Assembly: GCA_963618015.1 (NCBI GenBank)
Contig: CAVEQS010000018.1
Location: forward strand, 1 to 51,573
DNA length: 51,573 nt
Direction: 5' to 3'
Source of the DNA: Apopatocola sp963618015
GTDB taxonomy: Bacteria; Bacillota; Clostridia; Oscillospirales; Oscillospiraceae
Under the pieces are notes generated by a model. The model worked only from the letters and a program-made list of their open reading frames with translations, did not search any database and was not told the origin of the DNA. Every line of letters starts with the position of its first letter. The first letter of the stretch is position 1. Position numbers and translations under genes: made by a program. Shown piece by piece: positions 1 to 6,309 of this stretch.

Positions 1-116
1 TTTGTAGTGTGCCTCTCTCAAACACATTATACAAGAAAACGGGAAATTTTGCGGCTTCCGTTTTCATTCCTATTTGTGCCGGTGCCGCACCGGCATGGTG
101 ATTTTTATGAAAAAGA
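1..116 (+). repeat. Left copy of 116-bp terminal inverted repeat
   Basis: Bases 1-116 are identical to the reverse complement of 51458-51573; the match stops at base 117. The repeat covers the whole leader of the lipoprotein gene starting at 107 and its first three codons plus one base. It contains a dyad at 78-94 (GCCGGTGC, one base, GCACCGGC) just upstream of the start codon. It may be a duplicated leader, a recombination site or the repeat at which the assembly stopped. Confidence 0.95.
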
Positions 117-568
117 CCATTTCTCTGCTGCTCGCGCTCTGCTGCCTTTTTGCCGTGCTCACCGGCTGCGGCAGCTCGAAAAAGACGATGGAGCCGCGCG
201 CCTTTGTGGACGACGTGCTCGCAAACGCCAACTTCACCGACAGCCTCAGCCAGCTGGATGACGCCGTGATCCCCCAGTACTACGGCGTGGACACCGCCGA
301 CTATAAGAGCGCGCTCGTCTACTGCGGCACGGCGGCGACCGCCGAGCAGATCGTGTGCTTTGAAGCGACCGACGCCGCTGCGGCGCAGCGCCTGCTCACC
401 GCGCTTCAGGCGTTCGTGGCCGACCGGATCGAGGCCTATAAGAGCTACGGTCCCGCCGCCGCGATGTCGCTCGAGAACGCGCCGGTAAAGACGATCGGAA
501 ACTATGTCATCGCCGTCGTCTGCTCCGACAGCGACAGCGCCCTCAAGGTCGTTGACCAGTACGCCTGA
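107..568 (+). CDS. DUF4358-type lipoprotein
   Basis: A 153-residue secreted lipoprotein. Residues 1-24 form a signal peptide (MKK, hydrophobic stretch) ending in a lipobox LTGC, so the mature protein should be lipid-anchored on the outer face of the membrane. The body carries the pattern I associate with DUF4358: YYGVD, then alternating Ala-rich helix (ATAEQIVCFEATDAAAA) and a C-terminal strand (GNYVIAVV). The family has no established function. ATG at 107 is preferred over the upstream in-frame start at 74 because it gives a normal signal peptide; there is only a weak GGTG in front. The leader up to codon 3 is shared with the lipoprotein at the other end of the window, although the two mature proteins are unrelated. 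Confidence 0.75.
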   Translation: MKKTISLLLALCCLFAVLTGCGSSKKTMEPRAFVDDVLANANFTDSLSQLDDAVIPQYYGVDTADYKSALVYCGTAATAEQIVCFEATDAAAAQRLLTALQAFVADRIEAYKSYGPAAAMSLENAPVKTIGNYVIAVVCSDSDSALKVVDQYA

Positions 569-578
569 CGGCAGAGAG

Positions 579-702
579 AACCCCTCAGTCTCGCCTTTGG
601 CGAGCCAGTTCCCCTGTTAGGGAAGCCGAGTGGTTTTTTCTGATGACTGACTTGTCTCCCCTAATAGGGGAGGTGGCAGCCGTTAGGCTGACGGAAGGGG
701 TT
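579..702. repeat. REP-like intergenic repeat with inverted ends
   Basis: The stretch begins AACCCCTCAGTCTCGCC and ends GGCTGACGGAAGGGGTT, which are imperfect inverted copies. Inside are two further short palindromes (CCCCTGTTAGGG and CCCCTAATAGGGG). This is the layout of a small non-coding palindromic repeat; such units are frequent between genes in related gut Firmicutes (general knowledge). It carries no open reading frame of note. The remaining bases 703-868 hold only the AT-rich leader of the next gene. Confidence 0.55.
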
Positions 703-868
703 TCCCGTCAACACAAATTCCCCCGCCGGAAATGTAGATGTCCATAAAACAGCATCAGTCCCGGCAGTAATGTCTGCCGGGATTGTTCTTGCCGTACATT
801 GAAGCCATATGATATGATTAAACAGACTGATAAACTTGAGTTTATTTGATTAAGGAGAATTGAAAATA

Positions 869-1375
869 ATGTTGGAATTAAAAAGATTGTCAGTTGATGA
901 TGGCTTAGATATTTACACAATGCTGCAAGAGATCCCTGCTGAAGAAAATGGATTAATTAACAAAGCCAACGGATTAACATTTGATGAGTATAAAGAATGG
1001 CTGATTGTAAAACAGAGGGATTCTGAGCAAGAAGGGATTGTAGATGGTTGGAAAGTGCCTTCTACAACTTTTTGGCTATATGCTGATGGTATTCCGGTTG
1101 GATTTGGTTCTGTCAGACATTTTTTGACTGAGGCACTGAGAAAAGCAGGAGGAAATATCGGGTACGGAATTGCACCAGCGTTTCGTGGAAAAGGATATGG
1201 AAAAGAACTGCTGAGATTATTGCTTAATGAAGCGAAAGAAATGGGAATAGATAAAGTGTTAGTAACCATTCTTTTAGATAACATAGCATCTCAAGCTGTG
1301 GCAATAGCAAACGGAGGTGTTGTTACTGAAAGAACTGACGAGAGAGTTTTCATTTGGATTGATACTAAGAAATAA
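869..1375 (+). CDS. GNAT-family N-acetyltransferase, AT-rich, probably acquired
   Basis: A 168-residue GNAT-fold acetyltransferase, expected to move an acetyl group from acetyl-CoA to an amine; the substrate is unknown. The acetyl-CoA loop is visible as IAPAFRGKGYGKELL (motif A, Q/RxxGxG/A type) near residue 110, followed by the V-x-x-D-N region of motif B (ILLDNIASQAVAIANGG). ATG at 869 is chosen because AAGGAG at 852-857 sits 11 bases upstream; an in-frame TTG at 860 would be too close. Codon use is strongly A/T-rich (AAA, GAA, TTA, ATA), unlike the GC-rich genes on both sides, which points to recent transfer. It stands alone, between a repeat and a terminator. Confidence 0.85.
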   Translation: MLELKRLSVDDGLDIYTMLQEIPAEENGLINKANGLTFDEYKEWLIVKQRDSEQEGIVDGWKVPSTTFWLYADGIPVGFGSVRHFLTEALRKAGGNIGYGIAPAFRGKGYGKELLRLLLNEAKEMGIDKVLVTILLDNIASQAVAIANGGVVTERTDERVFIWIDTKK

Positions 1376-1514
1376 AAAAGAAAATCAATTCCAATTTGTC
1401 AAACAGTAAGGGCGCACTTCTATACACCATTCGGTGTAGTGCGGTAATGTGCGATTTTGCACCGCATCCAAGCCTCCCGCGTCAGAGGGAGCCATGGATA
1501 TTCCAGCCCTAACA

Positions 1515-1566
1515 TAAAAAAAGAATCCGACCTTTGATTGCAGCCATAGGTCGGATTCACTTTTTT
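1515..1566. terminator. Bidirectional intrinsic terminator
   Basis: An 11-bp perfect stem GAATCCGACCT / AGGTCGGATTC is flanked by an A-run on the left and a T-run on the right, so it can stop transcription of the acetyltransferase (plus) and of the holin-like gene (minus). Bases 1376-1514 hold only a small hairpin (TACACC-ATTC-GGTGTA near 1424) and no gene. Confidence 0.8.
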
Positions 1567-1608
1567 ATGAGCAACCAGCTAAGTCCGGCGGGGCTTTTGT
1601 CTATTCTG

Positions 1609-1842
1609 TCAGCTTTCGGGCGGTTCTGCCGGGGACGCTTCTTCCGGGCATTCCTCCGGGATCCCGGCGAGCGACGTTAAAAGCGAAAGAGCACCGGCGA
1701 GCAGCGAGGTGCTGCCGACGAGCATCCAGTTGATCTCTGAGATCACAACGGATGTGCCGATGGCGGCAACGGCGGTTTGCGCAACGGTTTTGAGCGCGCG
1801 GATGCCCGCCTTTCGTATCCAGTCCTTCCAGCAGCGTTTCAT
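1609..1842 (-). CDS. Orphan phage-holin-like small membrane protein
   Basis: A 77-residue protein with a basic N-terminus, two closely spaced hydrophobic segments (about residues 17-35 and 39-58) and an acidic, Pro-rich tail. The segment AGIRALKTVAQTAVAAIGTS resembles the N-terminal motif of the r1t/phi-LC3-type phage holins that precede endolysins. ATG at 1842 is used because a GGGGG ribosome site lies 7-8 bases upstream; GTG at 1860 is possible. No endolysin, tail or other phage gene is adjacent, so it is either a phage remnant or a domesticated holin. It lies between two terminator hairpins and may be transcribed on its own. Confidence 0.6.
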   Translation of the reverse strand: MKRCWKDWIRKAGIRALKTVAQTAVAAIGTSVVISEINWMLVGSTSLLAGALSLLTSLAGIPEECPEEASPAEPPES

Positions 1843-1902
1843 GGATTTCCCCCTTTCCACCGCGATCCGGCTGCGGCTTTGGGGGCACGCCTCACTTCAT
1901 AG

Positions 1903-1944
1903 TATGGAAAGAGCGCCCCGTGTGTGCGGAGCGCTCTTTCCATA
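1903..1944 (-). terminator. Strong hairpin after the ABC operon
   Basis: A perfect 14-bp stem, TATGGAAAGAGCGC and its complement, separated by 14 bases, follows the stop codon of the minus-strand binding-protein gene. It lacks a long T-run, so intrinsic termination is probable rather than certain. Confidence 0.6.
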
Positions 1945-1952
1945 GAGAAAAA

Positions 1953-2753
1953 TTACATGTAGTACCCAGACACAATGCCGTCGATCACCAGAGCATCGCA
2001 GTCCCCGGCGGCGAGCGCCGTGAAGCAGGCGGCGAGATCGTCGTAGTACCATACCGAGCCGATCTTCGCGTCCATGCCGCTTTCCTTGAGCGCAGCGAGG
2101 GCGGTGGCGTCGGTAATGCCGATCACCTTGCCCTTGAGGCTGTTCTTGCGCGTATAGCGGCTGTCGCTTCGCACGACGAGCTCGTGCGTGTTGCGAAGCC
2201 AGCCGGGGGAGAGAGAGACGGTGCTCGAACTGCCGGAGAACGACGCCGCCATCCATGCGCAGTCAATGTTGCCGCTGCCGAGCTCGGCGGCGACGTTGTC
2301 GCTGTTGATGACCATGTACTCAAACGTCCACCCGAGCTTTTCGGCCACAAGCTGCGCCAAATCCGGGATCAGACCGCCGAACGATCCGTCATCGCGCGAG
2401 GAGGAGATCGGGGCAATGCCGTCCTGCACGCCGATGCGCAGCTTCCGCCCCGGCTCCGGCTGCGTTTCCAGAAGCTGCAAAGCGCCGGAGACAGCCTCCA
2501 TGCAGCTGTAGTCCGTGCCGAGATACTGTGCACTCAGTCGGGAAATCTGCCCGTCGGCGGAGAGCTCCTGCAGCGCGGCGGTGAATATATCGCAGAGCGG
2601 GTCGTCCTTGCGGAATGCGACGCAGAATTCCTCCTGATTGAGCTCCGCGATCATTTTAAAGCGGATGGTGTTGCTCGAACCGCAGCCGGGCAGCAGCAGA
2701 AAGCACAGCACGGCGCACAGCATGAGAGAGAGAATTTTCCGCGTTTTTTTCAT
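1953..2753 (-). CDS. Amino-acid-type substrate-binding lipoprotein with permuted domain order
   Basis: A 266-residue lipoprotein (signal peptide, lipobox LPGC) of the family 3 solute-binding type, but with segments in the wrong order. Residues about 40-85 (EEFCVAFRKDDPL, then AALQELSADGQISRL) match what is normally the C-terminal end of such a protein. The usual N-terminal part comes afterwards: KLRIGVQDGIAPIS, GGLIPDLAQLVAEKLGW, GNIDCAWMAASF. The protein stops at VIDGIVSGYYM, where the closing segment would normally follow. This is the pattern of a circular permutation, or of a deletion between tandem copies. The start at 2753 has GGAAGGG eight bases upstream. It follows the ABC ATPase gene but a terminator lies between them. 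Confidence 0.75.
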   Translation of the reverse strand: MKKTRKILSLMLCAVLCFLLLPGCGSSNTIRFKMIAELNQEEFCVAFRKDDPLCDIFTAALQELSADGQISRLSAQYLGTDYSCMEAVSGALQLLETQPEPGRKLRIGVQDGIAPISSSRDDGSFGGLIPDLAQLVAEKLGWTFEYMVINSDNVAAELGSGNIDCAWMAASFSGSSSTVSLSPGWLRNTHELVVRSDSRYTRKNSLKGKVIGITDATALAALKESGMDAKIGSVWYYDDLAACFTALAAGDCDALVIDGIVSGYYM

Positions 2754-2772
2754 AGGTTCGACCCTTCCAAAC

Positions 2773-2808
2773 AAAAAATCCGCCTATATTATGTAAAGGC
2801 GGATTTTA
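2773..2808 (-). terminator. Intrinsic terminator after the ABC ATPase gene
   Basis: On the minus strand an AAATCCGCC / GGCGGATTT stem with an AT-rich loop is followed by six T. It separates the ATPase gene from the permuted binding-protein gene, whose expression may depend on read-through. Confidence 0.75.
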
Positions 2809-2849
2809 TGATAGCGGATTCCGGTGAGAAAATCAAGCCCCGGCGAAAA

Positions 2850-3596
2850 TTACCGTTCCAGCCGGCGCAGAAAGGCGCGCGTGCGCTCCTGCTGCGGCGC
2901 GTCGATGACCTGCTCGGGTGTGCCTTCCTCCACGATGCACCCGCCGTCCATGAATACGACGTGGTCGGCGACCATGCGGGCAAACTGCATTTCGTGCGTG
3001 ACGATCACCATCGTCATCTTCTCCTCGGCGAGCGAGCGGATGACGCGCAGCACCTCGCCCGTGAGCTCCGGGTCGAGCGCGCTCGTCGGTTCATCAAAGA
3101 ACAGCAGTTCCGGCTTCATGCACAGCGCACGCGCGATCGCGGCGCGCTGCTGCTGCCCGCCGGAGAGCTGGCAGGGATAGGCGTCGGCGCGGTCGGCAAG
3201 CCCCATTTTCTCCAGCAGCGCCATTGCCTCTTCGCGCACCTCGGCGGCGGGGCGCTTTTGCACCTGTACGGGCGCGTCCATTACGTTTTTCAAAAGCGTA
3301 AAGTGCGGAAACAGGTTGTAGCTCTGAAATACGAGACCAAAGTACCGGCGGATGGCGTGCAGCTCGGCCTTGGAGGCGTAAACCCCGTCCTTCGCGGCGT
3401 ATTTTCCCTCGTAGATGATGTCGCCGCCGTCGGCGGTCTCGAGCAGCGTTGCACAGCGCAGCAGCGTGGATTTGCCGCTGCCGGAGGGGCCTATGATCGC
3501 CGTGACGCTCCCCGCCGGGACGGAGAGAGAAATGTCCTCCAATACGCCCTGACCGTCAAAGCTCTTGCGGATGTGGCGCAGTTCCAAAATACTCAT
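2850..3596 (-). CDS. Polar amino acid ABC transporter ATPase (GlnQ-like)
   Basis: A 248-residue ATP-binding subunit that powers uptake of a polar amino acid through the adjacent permease. All key motifs are visible: Walker A GPSGSGKST (about residue 36), Q-loop FQSYNLFPH, signature LSGGQQQR, Walker B LLFFDEPTSALD and the switch histidine in IVTHE. Length and motifs fit the PAAT family (GlnQ/HisP/ArtP). ATG at 3596 follows GGAGGG by 7 bases and lies 13 bases after the permease stop, so the two are translated from one transcript. The amino acid transported cannot be told from the ATPase. Confidence 0.93.
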   Translation of the reverse strand: MSILELRHIRKSFDGQGVLEDISLSVPAGSVTAIIGPSGSGKSTLLRCATLLETADGGDIIYEGKYAAKDGVYASKAELHAIRRYFGLVFQSYNLFPHFTLLKNVMDAPVQVQKRPAAEVREEAMALLEKMGLADRADAYPCQLSGGQQQRAAIARALCMKPELLFFDEPTSALDPELTGEVLRVIRSLAEEKMTMVIVTHEMQFARMVADHVVFMDGGCIVEEGTPEQVIDAPQQERTRAFLRRLER

Positions 3597-3609
3597 GTCC
3601 GGCCCTCCT

Positions 3610-4266
3610 TCAGCGGTAGTAGGCGAACGCCTTTTCGATCCGCTCCATGGCGAAGGCGACAAGGCTGTTGAATACGAAATAGAATACCGCCGCGGCGGCA
3701 AACGCCAGCATGCCCGGCGAGTTCGGCGCAACGGCGATCTGCTTGGCGCGCGTAAACATCTCCACCGTGCCGATGACTGAGGCAAGGGATGTGTCCTTTA
3801 CGAGCGTGATAACCTCGTTTGTAACGCTCGGCAGTACGCGCTTTACCATCTGCGGAAGGATGATGCGGAAGAACGTCTGCCCCCGGCGGTAGCCGAGCAC
3901 CTGCGCGGCCTCATACTGCCCGGCGCTGATGGACTCAATGCCGCCGCGGTAAATTTCGGCAAAATACGCGGCATAATTGATGACAAACGCAACGATCACG
4001 GCGGCAAAGCGCCAGTTCCGGGGCAGCGTCATGCCGAGCAGAAGGCTCGGTCCATAGTACACGACCATGACCTGCAGCATGAGCGGCGTGCCGCGCATGA
4101 TGGCGATATACACCTTCGTGAGCCAGCGAAGCGGGGAGAAGCGGCTTTTGCGCGCAAAGTAGACCACAAGACCGAGTGGCAGCGAGCCGAGCAGCGTGAG
4201 AAAGAATATGGCGAGCGTTGTGAGAAACGCCTGCGAGAGAGAGACCAGCATGGTTTGAATGCTCAT
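3610..4266 (-). CDS. Polar amino acid ABC transporter permease
   Basis: A 218-residue inner-membrane subunit of the His/Glu/Gln/Arg/opine permease family. It has about five hydrophobic segments and the ATPase-docking EAA loop EAAQVLGYRRGQTFFRIILP in the C-terminal half. RGTPLMLQVMVVYYG is the usual early motif of the family. A single permease gene implies a homodimer. It sits between the binding-protein gene (80 bases upstream) and the ATPase gene. Confidence 0.92.
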   Translation of the reverse strand: MSIQTMLVSLSQAFLTTLAIFFLTLLGSLPLGLVVYFARKSRFSPLRWLTKVYIAIMRGTPLMLQVMVVYYGPSLLLGMTLPRNWRFAAVIVAFVINYAAYFAEIYRGGIESISAGQYEAAQVLGYRRGQTFFRIILPQMVKRVLPSVTNEVITLVKDTSLASVIGTVEMFTRAKQIAVAPNSPGMLAFAAAAVFYFVFNSLVAFAMERIEKAFAYYR

Positions 4267-4345
4267 CGGATCGATCCTTTCCGTAGACAGGTTGGCGCGG
4301 AGACGCTTTCGCGTCTCCGCGCGGGGATATCACACCCGGAAAATA

Positions 4346-5200
4346 TTACTTGCAGAGGCAGAGACTGTCGATAGAAAGCCCCTTGTCAACGTATTTTTCG
4401 GCAATGCTCATCATCGTGCCGTCTTCCGCCATGGCGAGCAGCTGTTCGTTTACGGCATCGCGCAGCGCCTCATTGCCGAGATAGAAGCCGACGGCGTACT
4501 GCTCCACGGATACGGGCTCGGAGAGGACAACGTAGTTGCCCTCGGTGTTGGCGATCTGGTAGTTGCCGACGCCGACATCGACGATAACGGCATCCACCGT
4601 GCCCTGACGCAGCTCCAGAAAGCCAGTGTTGTAATCGGGAAGCTGGACAAGCTCGCCGAAGGAGGCGGTCAGCTCTTCGTTTGCGGTGAGCGCGTCGAGA
4701 CCGGAGGAGGCGGACTGCACCATCACGGTCTTTCCGGCGAGATCGGCAAGGGACTCAATGCCGGAGTCGGCGCGGACGATGGCGACGATGCTGTTGTCAA
4801 CGTAGGCGTCTGACCAGGTATACTCGTCCTCGCGGCCGGTGCAGGTGAAGCCGTTCCAGATGCAGTTGATGTTTCCGGCCTTGAGCTCGGCGTCCTTCGA
4901 TGCCCAGTCGATCGCCACGGCCTCATACTCCCAGCCGAGCCGCGCGCATACCTCCTGCGCAAGCGCGAGATCAAAGCCGTCATAGCTGCCGTCCTCGGCG
5001 ATGTAGCCGAACGGGGGAAACTCGGCGTCAAAGCCGACGATCAGTTTGCCGCCTTCGGCGGCGGGCTCTGCCGTAGCCTCCGCCGGAGCTTCGGCGGGAG
5101 CGGCGGTCGGATCGGAAGCGGCGGGGGCGCTGCTGCCGCAGCCGGCCAGCGCCGTTACGAGCAGGCAAAGGGTAAGTGCGATAGTAAGAATCTTTTTCAT
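4346..5200 (-). CDS. Polar amino acid ABC transporter substrate-binding lipoprotein
   Basis: A 284-residue lipoprotein of the family 3 binding proteins. Signal peptide with lipobox LAGC, then an Ala/Pro/Glu linker (to about residue 50), then the ligand-binding bilobed domain: KLIVGFDAEFPPFGY, YDGFDLALAQEVCARLGW, INCIWNGFTCTGREDEYTWS, and a complete C-terminal segment ending AEKYVDKGLS. This normal order is the reference against which the downstream permuted protein stands out. AGGAGA lies in front of the ATG. As first gene of the operon it is controlled by the promoter and dyad at 5228-5265. Confidence 0.92.
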   Translation of the reverse strand: MKKILTIALTLCLLVTALAGCGSSAPAASDPTAAPAEAPAEATAEPAAEGGKLIVGFDAEFPPFGYIAEDGSYDGFDLALAQEVCARLGWEYEAVAIDWASKDAELKAGNINCIWNGFTCTGREDEYTWSDAYVDNSIVAIVRADSGIESLADLAGKTVMVQSASSGLDALTANEELTASFGELVQLPDYNTGFLELRQGTVDAVIVDVGVGNYQIANTEGNYVVLSEPVSVEQYAVGFYLGNEALRDAVNEQLLAMAEDGTMMSIAEKYVDKGLSIDSLCLCK

Positions 5201-5227
5201 GGTGGGTCTCTCCTGTACTTGATTTAT

Positions 5228-5265
5228 TATGGTAGTATATTAGCACGCTACCATACTAAAGTAAA
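5228..5265 (-). promoter_or_regulatory. Promoter with overlapping palindromic operator for the ABC operon
   Basis: On the minus strand TTTACT (5260-5265) and TAATAT (5237-5242) are 17 bases apart, a sigma-70-type promoter. A perfect 8-bp inverted repeat, TATGGTAG at 5228-5235 and CTACCATA at 5248-5255 with 12 bases between, covers the -10 region and is a good candidate repressor site. The regulator is not encoded in view. Confidence 0.65.
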
Positions 5266-5276
5266 TGCACAGAAAA

Positions 5277-5309
5277 AACAAAAAGAGAGGGATCAAAGCC
5301 CTCTCTTTT
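5277..5309 (-). terminator. Intrinsic terminator of the mnmA operon
   Basis: The stem AAAAGAGAGGG / CCCTCTCTTTT with a 7-base loop follows the mnmA stop directly. On the minus strand it is followed by further T-rich sequence. Confidence 0.85.
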
Positions 5310-5310
5310 G

Positions 5311-6309
5311 CTATTTTACAATAAATCCGCCGCCGAGCAGGCGTTCGCCGTCGTAAAAAGCGGCGGTCTGGCCGGGGGTTGGGGCGCGCACCGGCGCGTC
5401 AAAGCGGACGAGCGCGCCGTCTCCGTCCGGCATTACTGTCCCGATGGGCAGCTCACGGCGCGAATGACGGATGCGAACACCGCATACGATCTTGTCTTCC
5501 GGCGGCACGAGCCAGTTTACGTCGCGCACGCGGAAGCTCTCTCGCCATACGGCGGCATCGTCGGAGGAGAGGCGGACTTCGTTTGTCTCCGGGCAGATAT
5601 CGGAAACGTACACGCGCTTTCCAAACCCGACGCCGAAGTGGCGGCGTTGGCCGACGGTATAGTGATGGATGCCGCGGTGCTGTCCAACGGCCTTGCCGTC
5701 CAGAACAAAATCCCCCGGCGGGGGCGTGATGCCGCGCCTCTCGATCCAGGCGGCATAGTCGCCGTCCGGGATAAAGCAGATATCCATGCTGTCCGGCTTG
5801 TGGGCGACCGGGAGACCCAGCTTCTCCGCCAGAGCGCGTACCTCCGTTTTTTTGTACGGCGCGAGCGGCAGCAGCAGGGCATTCGCCTCGTCCGGCGTCA
5901 GGCGGCAGAGCATGTAGCTCTGGTCGTTTTCCGGCTGCCCGCGGTAAATGGCGCCGTTTTCCATTCGGGCGTAGTGTCCGGTGGCGATATATTTGGCTCC
6001 GATGCGCTGCGCTTCGTCCAACAGAGCGCGGAATTTGACGGCCGGATTGCAGAGAATGCAGGGGTTCGGCGTCTCACCGCGGAGATACGCCGCGGCAAAC
6101 GGGGCGCAGACGTATTTTTCCATCGCCTCGCGGCTGTCGGTGATTGTGAGCGGAATGGAGAGCGACGCGGCGGCCTCGCGCGCGGCGTCTGCGCCGGGGA
6201 GGCCGTTATCGAGATAGAGCCCGTAAACCTCCAGCCCCGATTGGCGCAGCAGGTGCGCGGCCACGGCGGAATCGACGCCGCCGGAGAGCCCGAGAACGAC
6301 CTTATCCAT
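5311..6309 (-). CDS. mnmA: tRNA-specific 2-thiouridylase MnmA
   Basis: A 332-residue enzyme that activates U34 of Lys, Glu and Gln tRNAs with ATP and inserts sulfur at C2. The PP-loop SGGVDS is at residues 9-14. The catalytic cysteines are visible as NPCILCN (Cys87) and MDICFI (Cys178). TGHYAR and the C-terminal beta-barrel are present, so the protein appears complete. The gene overlaps the end of mnmG by eight bases; MnmG modifies C5 of the same nucleotide, so the pair makes the full wobble modification. It is the last gene of the six-gene operon starting at 13060. Confidence 0.96.
   Translation of the reverse strand: MDKVVLGLSGGVDSAVAAHLLRQSGLEVYGLYLDNGLPGADAAREAAASLSIPLTITDSREAMEKYVCAPFAAAYLRGETPNPCILCNPAVKFRALLDEAQRIGAKYIATGHYARMENGAIYRGQPENDQSYMLCRLTPDEANALLLPLAPYKKTEVRALAEKLGLPVAHKPDSMDICFIPDGDYAAWIERRGITPPPGDFVLDGKAVGQHRGIHHYTVGQRRHFGVGFGKRVYVSDICPETNEVRLSSDDAAVWRESFRVRDVNWLVPPEDKIVCGVRIRHSRRELPIGTVMPDGDGALVRFDAPVRAPTPGQTAAFYDGERLLGGGFIVK

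Noticed and set aside
1609..1842. Intact prophage around the holin-like gene
   Set aside because: No endolysin, structural, integrase or packaging genes lie nearby.
1920..3671. A long plus-strand open frame (583 codons) opposite the ABC genes
   Set aside because: It is antisense to well-supported ATPase and binding-protein genes, is rich in Arg/Ala/Gly/His, and has no recognisable domain; such frames are common in GC-rich DNA.
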